Notes: a model not told the origin generated them from the sequence alone. Counted from the stretch's first letter, positions 15,914 to 25,169 are shown. The stretch: 64,000 nt of DNA from Neomoorella thermoacetica (GCF_001875325.1 NZ_MDDC01000004.1:62001-126000), one strand, 5' to 3'. Translations and numbers: made by a program.

Positions 15914-16765
15914 ATGGGTAAAGAATGGGCTCTAGTACTTTTTACCTTACTGGCTCAGATGAGCGTAGGTTTAATGGTCGTTGCCCAGGCCCTGAATTTG
16001 AAGCAGAGGGACGGACTGAAGCCGGTCCTCCTGTGGGTAGGCATCCTCATGGCGGCCAGCATGCTCATCTCCCTGGGACACCTGGGCAGTCCCCTGGGAG
16101 CGCCACGGGCTATCTTTAACCTGAAAACCTCATGGCTGAGCCGGGAGATCTTCTTCTCAGCAGGTTTCTTCGTCCTGTGGCAGGTGAATTATTATTTGGA
16201 ACTGCGGACCCAGGCCGGCGAGGGGGTTAAAACGATTTCAGGCTGGCTGGCGGGCTTTTGCGGCATCCTGGCCCTTATCAGCATGGCCAACATATATGTC
16301 CATACCATCCTGCCGGCATGGGAGACGGCCTATACCCATATAGTCTTCTACAGTACGGCCCTGGTGCTGGGGGCCATCCTCTACGCCGTCCTGGCCTACC
16401 GGGCCCGGCAGGAAGGCCAGGGTAACATGCTTAAAACAACGGTCATCCTGGCGAACATCGGCGTAGCCCTGCAGCTGATCAGCCTGCCCCCCTACCTGGC
16501 CGGCTTGAGCGCCGGTCCCGTTGCGGCCCAGGAAACGGCCCGGTTACTCGCGGGAGCGGCACCGGTGCTAGTCTTTAGCCAGGCCCTGGCAGTAATCGGT
16601 GGTCTTATCTTTACCTTCCTGGCACTGCGGGCGTACGGCGAAAAGGGTTCGGCCCTGACGGGACAGTGGCTCTACGGCGCCCTGGTGCTCCTCATCCTGG
16701 CCGAATTCGCCAGCCGCTATCTTTTCTATGCTACCGGAGTCAGCATTATGGTCGGTCAGTTCTAA
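15914..16765 (+). CDS. dmsC: DmsC-type membrane anchor
   Basis: The 283-residue polytopic protein has about eight hydrophobic segments and the DmsC family signature near residues 55-75 (SLGHLGSPLGAPRAIFNLKT, SWLSREI). It anchors DmsAB and oxidises menaquinol. It starts 18 bases after dmsB with GGGAGGAG ahead. It ends the operon, and a fresh promoter for the next transcript begins 34 bases later. Confidence 0.92.
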   Translation: MGKEWALVLFTLLAQMSVGLMVVAQALNLKQRDGLKPVLLWVGILMAASMLISLGHLGSPLGAPRAIFNLKTSWLSREIFFSAGFFVLWQVNYYLELRTQAGEGVKTISGWLAGFCGILALISMANIYVHTILPAWETAYTHIVFYSTALVLGAILYAVLAYRARQEGQGNMLKTTVILANIGVALQLISLPPYLAGLSAGPVAAQETARLLAGAAPVLVFSQALAVIGGLIFTFLALRAYGEKGSALTGQWLYGALVLLILAEFASRYLFYATGVSIMVGQF

Positions 16766-16798
16766 ATAAAAATATAAACCAATAGAGCCACCTGTGCA

Positions 16799-16827
16799 TT
16801 GACGGCAGGGCTATTTTCCTGTATAAT
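16799..16827 (+). promoter_or_regulatory. Sigma-A promoter before the Mn2+ riboswitch
   Basis: TTGACG (16799-16804), a 17-base spacer and consensus TATAAT (16822-16827). Transcription would start about 10 bases before the riboswitch P1 stem. Confidence 0.8.
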
Positions 16828-16837
16828 TTTAGCTAAT

Positions 16838-16941
16838 CAAAGGGGAGTAGCTCGCAGGCTTCAGAGCCTGCTGGTCAAGGGCGCCAGTACGCTCAATAAG
16901 AGCCGCCTTGACCCCGGTTTTTAAGGGGAGCAAGACCTTTG
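16838..16941 (+). ncRNA. yybP-ykoY manganese riboswitch
   Basis: Both conserved halves are present. The 5' segment AAAGGGGAGTAGC (16839 on) matches the metal-binding loop L1, and the 3' segment GGGAGCAAGACCTTTG (16926-16941) matches L3 with the end of P1. P1 pairs CAAAGG (16838-16843) with CCTTTG (16936-16941). A variable arm lies between. The family binds Mn2+ and usually turns on genes for Mn2+ export. Here it precedes a zinc-ribbon gene, which is unusual. Confidence 0.92.
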
Positions 16942-16979
16942 TTTGGTGTATTTTGGCACACTGAACAGAGGTCTTTTTG
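16932..16979 (+). terminator. Riboswitch expression-platform terminator
   Basis: Stem AAGACCT (16932-16938) pairs with AGGTCTT (16969-16975), followed by TTTTG. The 5' arm is the same sequence as the 3' strand of P1, so terminator and ligand-bound aptamer are mutually exclusive. Metal binding should relieve termination (an ON switch). Confidence 0.88.
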
Positions 16980-17008
16980 TTTAGGTAAACCTAAAGGAGG
17001 AAAATTGT

Positions 17009-17272
17009 ATGGATCTGGAAGATATCTTCGAGGGATTGTTTGATCGAGAAAAGCATCATCGCCACCACAAAAAGTATGAACGATACCCGGTAAAAGGTGG
17101 TTACAGGCAGGGGGACAATTGTAGCAAATGTGGCGAGACTCTGGCGCCGGGTGATCGTTTTTGCCCATCATGTGGAACTCCAGTAACCCCAACAAAACCC
17201 TGCATCCAGTGCGGCCACGAAATATCGACCCAGTTTAATTTTTGTCCCCAATGCGGTACCAGGCAAAGGTAA
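17009..17272 (+). CDS. Small His-rich double zinc-ribbon protein under Mn2+ riboswitch control
   Basis: In this 87-residue protein, residues 1-35 are acidic then His/Lys-rich (REKHHRHHKKYER). Residues 38-85 hold four CxxC pairs (CSKCGE, CPSCGT, CIQCGH, CPQCGT) forming two zinc ribbons. AAAGGAGG stands 8 bases ahead of the ATG. It is the only gene behind the switch. I recognise no specific family beyond zinc-ribbon proteins. The His cluster plus ribbons suggest metal binding or sensing, perhaps coupling Mn2+ excess to another process. That function is inference. Confidence 0.85.
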   Translation: MDLEDIFEGLFDREKHHRHHKKYERYPVKGGYRQGDNCSKCGETLAPGDRFCPSCGTPVTPTKPCIQCGHEISTQFNFCPQCGTRQR

Positions 17273-17447
17273 GAAAAGAAGGCTCCTTTTTATTTTAAGG
17301 ATGGTGGCAAAAGAAGGGTGGGAAGGGCGGTGTCCTGCCCCGGCTGAGGTACAACCATTACAGGCCAGGTAGTATTGAACAGGTAGTATTGACCGCGCGA
17401 TAGAAAAGTACGATAATATATACGTGATGAGGATTTTAGTTAATAAG

Positions 17448-17472
17448 AAGCGGGCTGACCAGGCCCGCTTTT
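17448..17472 (+). terminator. Hairpin upstream of the polyferredoxin gene
   Basis: Stem AAGCGGGC (17448-17455) pairs with GCCCGCTT (17463-17470), followed by TT. It is probably the terminator of the zinc-ribbon transcript. Being 10 bases before the next frame, it could also attenuate the following operon. Confidence 0.65.
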
Positions 17473-17479
17473 AGACGAA

Positions 17480-18637
17480 ATGGGGGTGGGGAAAGTGGAT
17501 CTGGAAACTATCGCCGCTACCCTGACGGGATGGGGGCAGGTACGCCTGCGGGGAGAGGCCTGTATCAGGGGCAAGTCACCCTGGGCAACTTGCCGGCGGT
17601 GCCAGGAGGTCTGCCCGGTAAAGGGTATTGACCTGGATAACGGCCGGCCCGGGGTAAAGGATTGCCAGCGTTGTGGCCTCTGTGCCGTAGCCTGTCCTGC
17701 TGGAGCCCTGGAGGATCCAGAGCGGACCCACTCCTTTTTCCTGGCCCGGGGGCGGGAGAGTATAGCCGCCACCGGCCAGGCCTTCTTTGCCTGCAGCCAG
17801 GTATGGGAAGACCACCGGCGGGATGGCTGGATAATGACCTCCTGCCTGGGGGCCGTCGCCCCGGAGGTAATCCTTGCCCTGGCTGCCAGGGGGCAAGTAG
17901 GTTTTCGCTACCTCCCGGAAGAGTGTGCCGGCTGCCCCTGGGGGGAGAAGGGAGAGCATGTCTTCCGCTCTTCTTTCGCCTGGGCCCAGCAGGCCCTGGA
18001 GGCTATGGGTTTGCCCGGGGATCGCCTGATCCGGGGGGGGTACCTCAAGCCAGCCCCGGCTCATGGTGGTACAACTGGCAGGGCCGGTGGCCCTGTCCCG
18101 GCGGCCATGGGCCGGCGCGAATTCTTCCGCTCCCTGGTACGCGGGATAAAAATCCCCGGAGTAGAAATTACCCCGGTCTCTCCCTCCCCCCGGGCTGTGA
18201 ACTCAAGGTCACGGGCACTGATCCTGCAGCAGGCCCTGGAGGAGGCCAGGCCAGCGGGGGGGTACCCGGCGACGGCCTCCTTGCCCCTGGCCTCCTTGAA
18301 AATAGCCGGTCCCTGTTACCTCTGCAATATCTGCAGCCGCCTCTGCCCGGCCGGGGCCCTGGAACTGGCGGAAGGGGAGTTGAGGTTTAACCCATCCCGC
18401 TGCAATCACTGTGGCCTTTGCCTGGCGGTATGCCCCCAGCACAGCCTGGCCTGGGGAGAGGCCCTGACCCTGGAGGCCATGGCCGCCGGGGCAACCTGCA
18501 CCCTGGCTATCGCCACAGAACACCGGTGCGCAGGATGCGGGGAAACCTTCCAGGCTGGAGCTACAGCAACGGAATGCCTGCGCTGCACCTTGAGCCGGGA
18601 CCTGTCCGGCGTGGCAGCCAGGGGGGCGGGGGTTTAA
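17480..18637 (+). CDS. Multi-cluster ferredoxin-like protein of the second molybdoenzyme operon
   Basis: The 385-residue Cys-rich protein has two 2x[4Fe-4S] ferredoxin segments. One lies near residues 38-75 (CRRCQEVCPVKG, CQRCGLCAVACPAGAL), the other near 280-325 (CYLCNICSRLCPAGAL, CNHCGLCLAVCPQHSL). A central Cys region (TSCLGAVAPEV, EECAGCPWGE) and a C-terminal CAGCGE...CLRC zinc-type pair complete it. A GTG at 17495 after GGGGTGGGG is an alternative start. Its stop overlaps the ATG of the molybdoenzyme gene (TAATG), so the two are coupled. It likely feeds electrons to that enzyme in the cytoplasm. Confidence 0.7.
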   Translation: MGVGKVDLETIAATLTGWGQVRLRGEACIRGKSPWATCRRCQEVCPVKGIDLDNGRPGVKDCQRCGLCAVACPAGALEDPERTHSFFLARGRESIAATGQAFFACSQVWEDHRRDGWIMTSCLGAVAPEVILALAARGQVGFRYLPEECAGCPWGEKGEHVFRSSFAWAQQALEAMGLPGDRLIRGGYLKPAPAHGGTTGRAGGPVPAAMGRREFFRSLVRGIKIPGVEITPVSPSPRAVNSRSRALILQQALEEARPAGGYPATASLPLASLKIAGPCYLCNICSRLCPAGALELAEGELRFNPSRCNHCGLCLAVCPQHSLAWGEALTLEAMAAGATCTLAIATEHRCAGCGETFQAGATATECLRCTLSRDLSGVAARGAGV

Positions 18638-20670
18638 TGGCAGCAAAGTTTTACCGCCATACCTGCCCCAGGAATTGTTACAGCACCTGCGGCCTGATCT
18701 CCCTGGTAGAAGGGGGAAAAATCAAGGAACTGGCCGGCGATCCGGCTCATGGTTACAGCCGGGGACACCTCTGCCGGTTCGGCTACTGCTACCTGGATAT
18801 TTTCAACCACCCAGACCGGGTACTGTACCCTTTACGGCAGGAGCCTCGCGGTTCGGGCAACTGGCTCCGGATAGGCTGGGACGAGGTCCTGACCCTCATT
18901 GCCGGCAAAATGCTGGAGTTAAAGGAGCGTTACGGTTCTTTTTTGCCAGTCTTCTTTTACAGCTATTCGGGTAACATAGGTCTCCTGCACCAGGCCTGGA
19001 ACTGGCTGGCCCGCAGCCTGGGCGAGGTGACGATAGCGTCAGGTTCCCTGTGCTAGAGCGCCGGGCTGGACGCCATAGTCTGGGGTTACGGCGCCTGCAA
19101 CCACCCCGATCCGGCGAGCATGGCCCGGGCCGGTTACCTCATGCTCTGGGGGGCCAACCCGGCCTGGACGGCAGTCCACCAGATGGAATATATCTACCAG
19201 GCCCGGGAAAGGGGTGCCCGCCTGGTTGTTATTGATCCTGTTTTTACAGCCACCGCGGCCCGGGCCGATTTCTATGTTCAGATAAAACCCGGCAGCGACG
19301 GCGCCCTGGCTTTAGGATTGGCCAGGCAGCTGTGGCAGAAAGGGTTAGTAGATAATTACTACCTGGAAAATCATGTACAGGGATGGCCGGAGTGGAGGGA
19401 ATACCTGGCCGGCCTGGACCCCCGGGAACTGGCGGCAATTACTGGTGTACAGCCAGAGCTGATGGCCCGCCTGGCGGAGGAGTATGCTGCCGGCAACCCT
19501 GCGGCCATCTGGATAGGTATAGGCCTGCAGCGCCATATCAACGGCGGCCAGAACATCCGGGCCATCAACACCCTGGCGGCTATGACTGGAAACATGGGCC
19601 GTGAAGGCGGCGGTGTTTATTATGCCAGTCCGGTAGCGGGCGATCTTTTTACCACCTCCTGGCCGGGGTGGATGCGCCCTGCCGGCAGTGAGAGGCAAAT
19701 ACCAGTTTATGACCTGGCCCGGGGCCTGGAGGAGGCCGGCAGCCCGCCGGTAAAAATGGCCCTTCTGGCCAACGCCAACCCCCTGGGGCAAAACGCCACC
19801 ACGCAAGAATTGCACCGGGCCCTGGCGAATCTGGATCTCGTGGTCTTAAGCGGCCAGTTCCTGACCGTGACGGCCCGGGCGGCTGATATCTTCCTGCCGG
19901 CGACTACCTTTTTAGAAAGCTGGGACGTTGTCCCCAGCTACTGGCACCGCTGGATAGGAATCAATGAACCGGCCGTTCCTCCCCGGGGAGAATGCCGCTC
20001 CGATATCCAGATGGTGAGTGACCTGGCCCGGGTTCTGAATCAAATGAGCCCGGGGAGTTGCCCGTTTCCCTCCGGTTGGACAGAAGAAGAGTGGCTGGAG
20101 CAGGTTTTTAACCCGGAAGTTTACCGGTTGCTGGGAATTGACCATTACCGCGATCTTCTGGACGGACCTAGAGAATTAAAACTGCCGGCCAACCCCTGGG
20201 CCGGGGGACGGTTCGCCACTCCTTCAGGGCGGTATGAAATCTATTCAAACCGGGCTGCGGCAGCCGGCCTGCCCTCCCTGCCGGTTTACCAGCCGGCAGC
20301 AGCGGGTACGGAGGCTTACCCCTACCGTCTCCTGACCACTCACACCAGCGCCGGCCTGAACTCCCAGTTTTATAATCTCGGTTACGCACCGGAACCCCTG
20401 GCCCTGGTTAATCCCCGGCTGGCCCGGGAGCGGGGCCTGGGCGACGGCAGCCCGGCCCGCCTTTACAATGAATGGGGCGAGATTATAATCCCGGTGGTCA
20501 TAAGTGAACTGGTGCCGCCGCAAACTATCCTCTGCCACCAGCAGCCCCTGCCCGGGGGCCAGGTTATCAACGACCTCACACCGCCCCTGGCCACCGATAT
20601 GGGAACTATCACCAGCGGCGGCCCCGGCATAGCCTATTATGACACCTTTGTCAATATCGTTCCGGTGTAG
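18637..20670 (+). pseudogene. Second molybdopterin oxidoreductase, interrupted by in-frame TAG at codon 140
   Basis: The conceptual length is 677 residues. Cys10, 14, 18 and 46 form the N-terminal [4Fe-4S] site; GANPAWTAVHQMEY, NTLAAMTGNMGREGGG and a C-terminal molybdopterin-binding block follow. There is no Tat signal, so it is cytoplasmic, unlike DmsA. TAG at 19054-19056 splits the frame right after Cys139, in GSLC-stop-SAGLDA, the region where this superfamily keeps its Mo/W ligand; reading resumes in phase. TGG (Trp) to TAG is the simplest explanation. Readthrough or pyrrolysine insertion is possible but unsupported here. No premature stop occurs elsewhere in the frame. Confidence 0.8.
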
Positions 20671-20917
20671 TAAAAACTGGAGGCCAGGTACCCTGAAGGC
20701 GCGCTTGCGCCTTCCCAGTAATAAGAGCAGAGCAGCACAGGGAAAAAAGCGAGGCTGGAGTTTCATGGCTCGTAAAGGCCGGGTTTAGCAGTTTATCCTG
20801 AACCTATAAAGCTTAAAAAGCTTTGAAAAAATATAGTGGCACAACAGCGCCTGAAGGGAACGTCAACTACCAGGTAGCACAATGACTTTATTAGCGTTTG
20901 CGGAGGGGGTGCGGAGG
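20671..20917 (+). other. Intergenic stretch with two inverted repeats
   Basis: No gene is seen. A GC hairpin (GAAGGCGC-GCTT-GCGCCTTC, about 20694-20713) lacks a following T-run. A perfect AT-rich inverted repeat (AAAGCTT-AAA-AAGCTTT, 20808-20824) lies about 95 bases before the ferredoxin gene. The first may be a weak terminator and the second an operator; neither is certain. Confidence 0.35.
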
Positions 20918-21466
20918 GTGCGACTAGGTTTTTTCCTGGACCTGAACCGTTGCCTTGGTTGCCGGGCCTGTGAAGGGGCCTGCCAGAACTGGAAGGGTCC
21001 CGGGTTTCCCCGGCGGCTGGTGCGTGCTTTTGCCGGCCAGGTAAGGGGCCGGTGGCAGGAATATTATCTCTCCCTGGCCTGCAATCATTGTGAAAACCCG
21101 GAGTGCTTCCGGGTCTGTCCCGCACGCACCTATAACAAGCGCCGGGACGGCATCGTCCTGCATAACAGCGGGCGGTGCAGCGGCTGTAACCGTTGCGTGC
21201 GCGCCTGCCCCTTCGGGGCACCCCGTTATAACCTGACAACAGGGAAAGTCGAAAAGTGTGACCTCTGCGTAGAGAGAATAGATAATGGCCTGGCACCGGC
21301 CTGCGTTGAAGCCTGCCCGGTCAAGGCCCTGCAGGTTTTACAATTAGATGAAGGCAAGGAACTGGGAGAGAGGTGGGTACCGGGACTGGCTGACGTCAAC
21401 ATCACCCAACCCACCCTGCGTCTGAAGGCTCCGGAGGAAGGGGAAAAGTTCCTTCTTGTTGGTTAA
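20918..21466 (+). CDS. DmsB-like four-cluster ferredoxin, partner of the second molybdoenzyme
   Basis: This 182-residue protein has four Cys clusters: CLGCRACEGAC, CNHCENPECFRVC, CSGCNRCVRAC, and CDLC with CVEAC. It is paralogous to dmsB at 15308. The start is placed at GTG 20918 (GGAGGGGG 8 bases ahead, and the frame then begins LGFFLDLNRC); ATG 20882 is the alternative. No DmsC-type anchor follows, so this set may be a soluble complex fed by the polyferredoxin. Confidence 0.85.
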   Translation: MRLGFFLDLNRCLGCRACEGACQNWKGPGFPRRLVRAFAGQVRGRWQEYYLSLACNHCENPECFRVCPARTYNKRRDGIVLHNSGRCSGCNRCVRACPFGAPRYNLTTGKVEKCDLCVERIDNGLAPACVEACPVKALQVLQLDEGKELGERWVPGLADVNITQPTLRLKAPEEGEKFLLVG

Positions 21467-21491
21467 TACAAATGTTAATGGTGGTTTTTGT

Positions 21492-22703
21492 ATGGAACCA
21501 CAAAAATGGTACCGTTTTTTAGAAATAGCTGCTGCGGGAAAGGGCCTGGTCGCCATTGCCCGCCTCCTGGCAGAGGTTAGCGGCCGGCCCGTTGTCATCT
21601 GCGACCTTACCCTGCGCATCCTGGCCAGCCAGGTATTGCCGGGTAATACGATAAAATTGGGCGACTACCTGCCTGTTGAACTTCCCCGGGAGGCAGTGGA
21701 GGGAGCCTTCTACCGCGGTCGTTTACAAGATGCGGGGGGAGAGCTACCCTTTCTCATGCTCACCATCGGCGAAGTGACGCTGTATGGTTATCTATTTCTC
21801 CTGGATGCCGGCGAGGATTGGGAACCCTACCGGGAGCCCCTGAAAGCAGCCGCCCTGGCGGCTATGATCGAGATGTCCAGGTCCCGCATAACCCAGGAAA
21901 TCGAGAGACGTTACCGGAATGAATTCGTCCAGGATATTCTTTATAATAATCTACCAAACCGGGAAGCCATGGTCAACAGGGGCCACCTCTGGGGCTGGGA
22001 CTTGACCCGGCCCCATTTACTGGTGATCCTGTCCCTGGACCGGCAGGGCCAGCAGGAAAGGGACGAAACCCTGTGGGAACGGTGGCGCCAGTTAATGCAC
22101 TATCACTTGAAACATCAGGCGCCGGAGATTATCCTTGCTGATCGCAGTGACCAGCTAATTATCTTAATACCGGTGGCTACAGATGAAGCAGGGGTTAATA
22201 AAGGCAAAATTGCCGGGCTGGTTAAATCCCTGCAAAAATCGACTGCGGCTCATCTGGATGGCAGGACTTTCTCCGCCGGCGCAGGGCGCTTTTACGAGAA
22301 CGTCACCGATCTCTACCGGGCCTACCAGGAAGCCAAGGTGGCCCTGGAGATCAGCCGTCTCCTGCGGCGCCGGGGCGTCCTGACTTTTTTTGATGAACTC
22401 GGAGTCCTGCGCCTGATCTTTAACCAGGGGGAACAGGAACTGGAGGACTATTACGAAGAAACCCTGGGCGCAATCCAGAAATATGATGCCGGGCATAACA
22501 CCAATCTCATGGAAACCCTGGCTACCTACCTGTCCGCCTCCGGGGATTATAACCGTGCGGCTGAGGAGATGTTTATCCACGTCAACACCCTGCGCTACCG
22601 TTTAAAAAAAATAGAAGAACTCCTGGGACAGGACCTGCGCCGGATTGATGTCCTGGTCAACCTGTATACCGCCCTCCAGGTCAAGGTAATGCTCGGCCGG
22701 TAA
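21492..22703 (+). CDS. PucR/CdaR-family transcriptional regulator
   Basis: The protein of about 403 residues ends with the PucR-type helix-turn-helix (YNRAAEEMFIHVNTLRYRLKKIEELLG). A central GGDEF-like CdaR region (HLLVILSLDRQG to FSAGAGRFYENVTDLYRAY) and an N-terminal ligand-sensing part precede it. Such regulators are usually operon-specific activators. It stands between the ferredoxin and the TorD chaperone, so control of the second molybdoenzyme operon is likely. An upstream TTG (21456) overlapping the ferredoxin gene is an alternative start. Confidence 0.82.
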   Translation: MEPQKWYRFLEIAAAGKGLVAIARLLAEVSGRPVVICDLTLRILASQVLPGNTIKLGDYLPVELPREAVEGAFYRGRLQDAGGELPFLMLTIGEVTLYGYLFLLDAGEDWEPYREPLKAAALAAMIEMSRSRITQEIERRYRNEFVQDILYNNLPNREAMVNRGHLWGWDLTRPHLLVILSLDRQGQQERDETLWERWRQLMHYHLKHQAPEIILADRSDQLIILIPVATDEAGVNKGKIAGLVKSLQKSTAAHLDGRTFSAGAGRFYENVTDLYRAYQEAKVALEISRLLRRRGVLTFFDELGVLRLIFNQGEQELEDYYEETLGAIQKYDAGHNTNLMETLATYLSASGDYNRAAEEMFIHVNTLRYRLKKIEELLGQDLRRIDVLVNLYTALQVKVMLGR

Positions 22704-22750
22704 AGGATGCTGGCAGGTAGAGATATCTACATTCGCGGAAAGGAGATATT

Positions 22751-23431
22751 ATGGAAAAGGAATTACTAATAGAATGGCACCAGGGGCGGGAGCTGGTTTA
22801 CAGCTTCCTGGCTAGAATTTACCAGGAGGGGCCGGCCCGGGATTTGCTGGCAGCCCTGGCCGGGGAAGATATCCTGGCCGAACTGGCCACCCGAAGCCAG
22901 AATGAAGACCTGATCACAGGGTGCCGGCTGATGCAGGCTGAACTGGAAGCCCGCCGGCGGGACCTGGAGGCTTACCGGCAGGAACTCCAGGGAGACTATA
23001 ACCGCCTCTTCGTCGGCCCGGGCCATTTGGAAGCGCCGCCCTGGGAGTCGGTTTATCGCTCCAAGGAGCACCTCCTCTTTGGCGAGGAAACCCTGGCTGT
23101 GAGGGAGTTTTACCGTTCTTTCGGCCTGGAGAGTAAAAAGAAGAACCAGGAGCCCGACGACCACCTGGGCCTGGAGATGGAGTTTATGGCCTGGCTCTGC
23201 CGGGAAGCAGCCGCCAGCATCCAATCCGGCGGGGATGCCGGCCATTTTCTCGCCGGGCAGGAGCGCTTTTTAAAGGAACACCTGGAGCAGTGGGTGCCGG
23301 CCCTGACCGCCGATATCCAGCGGGCCGCCCGGACAGATTTCTTCCGCGGCCTGGCGCTGTTCACCCGGGGCTGGCTGGCGTCAGACACGGTCGAAGTAGA
23401 GATGGTACTGGAAGAACGGCCAAAAGGCTAG
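22751..23431 (+). CDS. TorD/DmsD-family molybdoenzyme chaperone
   Basis: This 226-residue, all-helical protein has the family signature EPDDHLGLEMEFMAWL (about residues 135-150) and a preceding YNRLFVGPG...PPWESVY segment. TorD proteins bind the signal or apo-form of a molybdoenzyme during cofactor insertion. Of the two molybdoenzymes in the window, only DmsA has a Tat signal, so this chaperone may serve the upstream dms operon as well. AAAGGAGA stands 5-6 bases ahead of the ATG. Confidence 0.88.
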   Translation: MEKELLIEWHQGRELVYSFLARIYQEGPARDLLAALAGEDILAELATRSQNEDLITGCRLMQAELEARRRDLEAYRQELQGDYNRLFVGPGHLEAPPWESVYRSKEHLLFGEETLAVREFYRSFGLESKKKNQEPDDHLGLEMEFMAWLCREAAASIQSGGDAGHFLAGQERFLKEHLEQWVPALTADIQRAARTDFFRGLALFTRGWLASDTVEVEMVLEERPKG

Positions 23432-23452
23432 AAAGGTTAAAGGTGGGAAAAC

Positions 23453-23734
23453 ATGACTAACGATGAACGGGCCATCATAACTGTGCTGGGGCGTGATCGC
23501 GTCGGCATCCTGGCCGGCATTACCGCCGTCCTGGCGGAGGCCAATGTAAATATCCTGGACATCAGCCAGACGATCTTACAGGAATTTTTCACCATGATCA
23601 TGATTGTGGACTTAAAAGAAAGCAGCCTTGCTTTCAACGAACTCCAGGAGCAACTAAAGGAAAAAGGGAAGGACCTTGGGGTCCAGGTCACCATCCAGCG
23701 GGCCGACGTCTTTAAGTTCATGCACCGGATCTAA
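23453..23734 (+). CDS. ACT-domain protein (UPF0237)
   Basis: The 93-residue protein is a single ACT domain (ITVLGRDRVGILAGITAVLAE, then NVNILDISQTI). It matches the UPF0237 family usually paired with a DUF711 protein, as here. By analogy it is an amino-acid-binding regulatory subunit. AGGTGGG precedes the start. It begins 22 bases after torD and ends 22 bases before the DUF711 gene. Confidence 0.88.
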   Translation: MTNDERAIITVLGRDRVGILAGITAVLAEANVNILDISQTILQEFFTMIMIVDLKESSLAFNELQEQLKEKGKDLGVQVTIQRADVFKFMHRI

Positions 23735-23755
23735 CCATATTTCGGAGGAAAGACG

Positions 23756-25129
23756 ATGCCAAGCCTGTTTTCCTTTACACCGGAAGAAATTCTAGAGACC
23801 ATCCGCATGATCCAGGTAGAAAATCTGGATATCCGGACTATTACCATGGGCATCAGCTTGCGAGACTGCGCTACTGCCAGCCTGGCGGAGACCTGCCGTC
23901 GCGTCTATGATAAAATCACCAGGCTGGCTGCGGACCTGGTAGCCGTGGGAGAAGAAGTGGCGGCCACCTATGGCATTCCCATCGTTAATAAACGCATCGC
24001 CGTTACCCCCATTGCCCAGGTAGGTGAACCTTCGGGGGAGGATGACTTCACCCCCCTGGCCCGGGCCCTGGACCGGGCGGCAGAAGCAGTAGGCGTAAAC
24101 TTTATCGGCGGCTTCAGCGCCCTGGTGCATAAGGGTTTCACCCGCGGCGACCGGGCTCTCTTTAACTCCCTGCCGGAAGCCCTGGCTACAACTGAACGTG
24201 TCTGTGCTTCCGTCAATGTAGCCACGACTAAAGCCGGGATGAATATGGACGCCATTGCCTGGCTGGGGCACCTGATTAAAGAGACGGCCAGCCTGACAGC
24301 CTCCCAGGGGGGCCTGGGCTGCGCCAAGCTGGTGACTTTTTGTAACGCCCCCGAAGATAATCCCTTTATGGCCGGAGCTTTCCATGGTCCCGGAGAACCG
24401 GAATGTGTAATTAACGTCGGCATCAGCGGGCCGGGGGCCGTGCTGGCGGCAATTCGCCAGTACCCCGGGGCCAATCTGGGCCAGCTGGCGACGATTATCA
24501 AGAATACGGCCTTCAAGGTGACCCGCATGGGGGAATTGGTGGGGAGAGAGGTTTCGGCACGCCTGGGAGTACCCTTCGGCATTGTCGACCTTTCCCTGGC
24601 TCCAACCAACGCCCAGGGCGACAGCGTAGCCGAGATTCTGGAGGCCATCGGCCTGGAACGCTGCGGCGCCCACGGTACTACGGCTGCCCTGGCTTTACTT
24701 AACGATGCCGTCAAGAAGGGCGGTGCCATGGCTTCTTCCTATGTGGGGGGGCTAAGCGGCGCCTTTATCCCGGTGAGCGAAGATAACGGTATGATTCAGG
24801 CCGTAGAAAGCGGTGCTTTAAGCCTTGAGAAGCTGGAAGCCATGACCGCCGTCTGCTCGGTGGGCCTGGATATGTTCGCCATACCCGGTGATACCCCGGC
24901 GGAGGTCATAGCTGCTATCATAGCCGACGAGGCGGCCATCGGTATGATAAATAATAAGACTACAGCCGTCCGGGTCATTCCCGCGCCCGGGAAAAAGCCT
25001 GGCGACATGGTTGAATTCGGCGGCCTCCTGGGCCGGGCGCCGGTGATGGAGGTCAACACCTTCAGCCCCGCGGCCCTGGTGCGCCGCGGCGGCCGCATCC
25101 CGGCACCTCTACAGGCTCTGGGGAATTAA
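23756..25129 (+). CDS. PFL-like DUF711 (UPF0210) family protein
   Basis: The 457-residue protein matches the DUF711/UPF0210 family throughout: [14 protein letters not shown] at the start, [43 protein letters not shown], and [12 protein letters not shown] near the end. The fold is related to glycyl radical enzymes, but no glycyl radical motif or activase is seen. Its biochemical role is not established. GGAGGAAAG precedes the ATG. A terminator follows at 25170. Confidence 0.9.
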   Translation: MPSLFSFTPEEILETIRMIQVENLDIRTITMGISLRDCATASLAETCRRVYDKITRLAADLVAVGEEVAATYGIPIVNKRIAVTPIAQVGEPSGEDDFTPLARALDRAAEAVGVNFIGGFSALVHKGFTRGDRALFNSLPEALATTERVCASVNVATTKAGMNMDAIAWLGHLIKETASLTASQGGLGCAKLVTFCNAPEDNPFMAGAFHGPGEPECVINVGISGPGAVLAAIRQYPGANLGQLATIIKNTAFKVTRMGELVGREVSARLGVPFGIVDLSLAPTNAQGDSVAEILEAIGLERCGAHGTTAALALLNDAVKKGGAMASSYVGGLSGAFIPVSEDNGMIQAVESGALSLEKLEAMTAVCSVGLDMFAIPGDTPAEVIAAIIADEAAIGMINNKTTAVRVIPAPGKKPGDMVEFGGLLGRAPVMEVNTFSPAALVRRGGRIPAPLQALGN

Positions 25130-25169
25130 ATTAAAATTAACACCAGGGAAAGTTGTACCTGCTTTTAAT

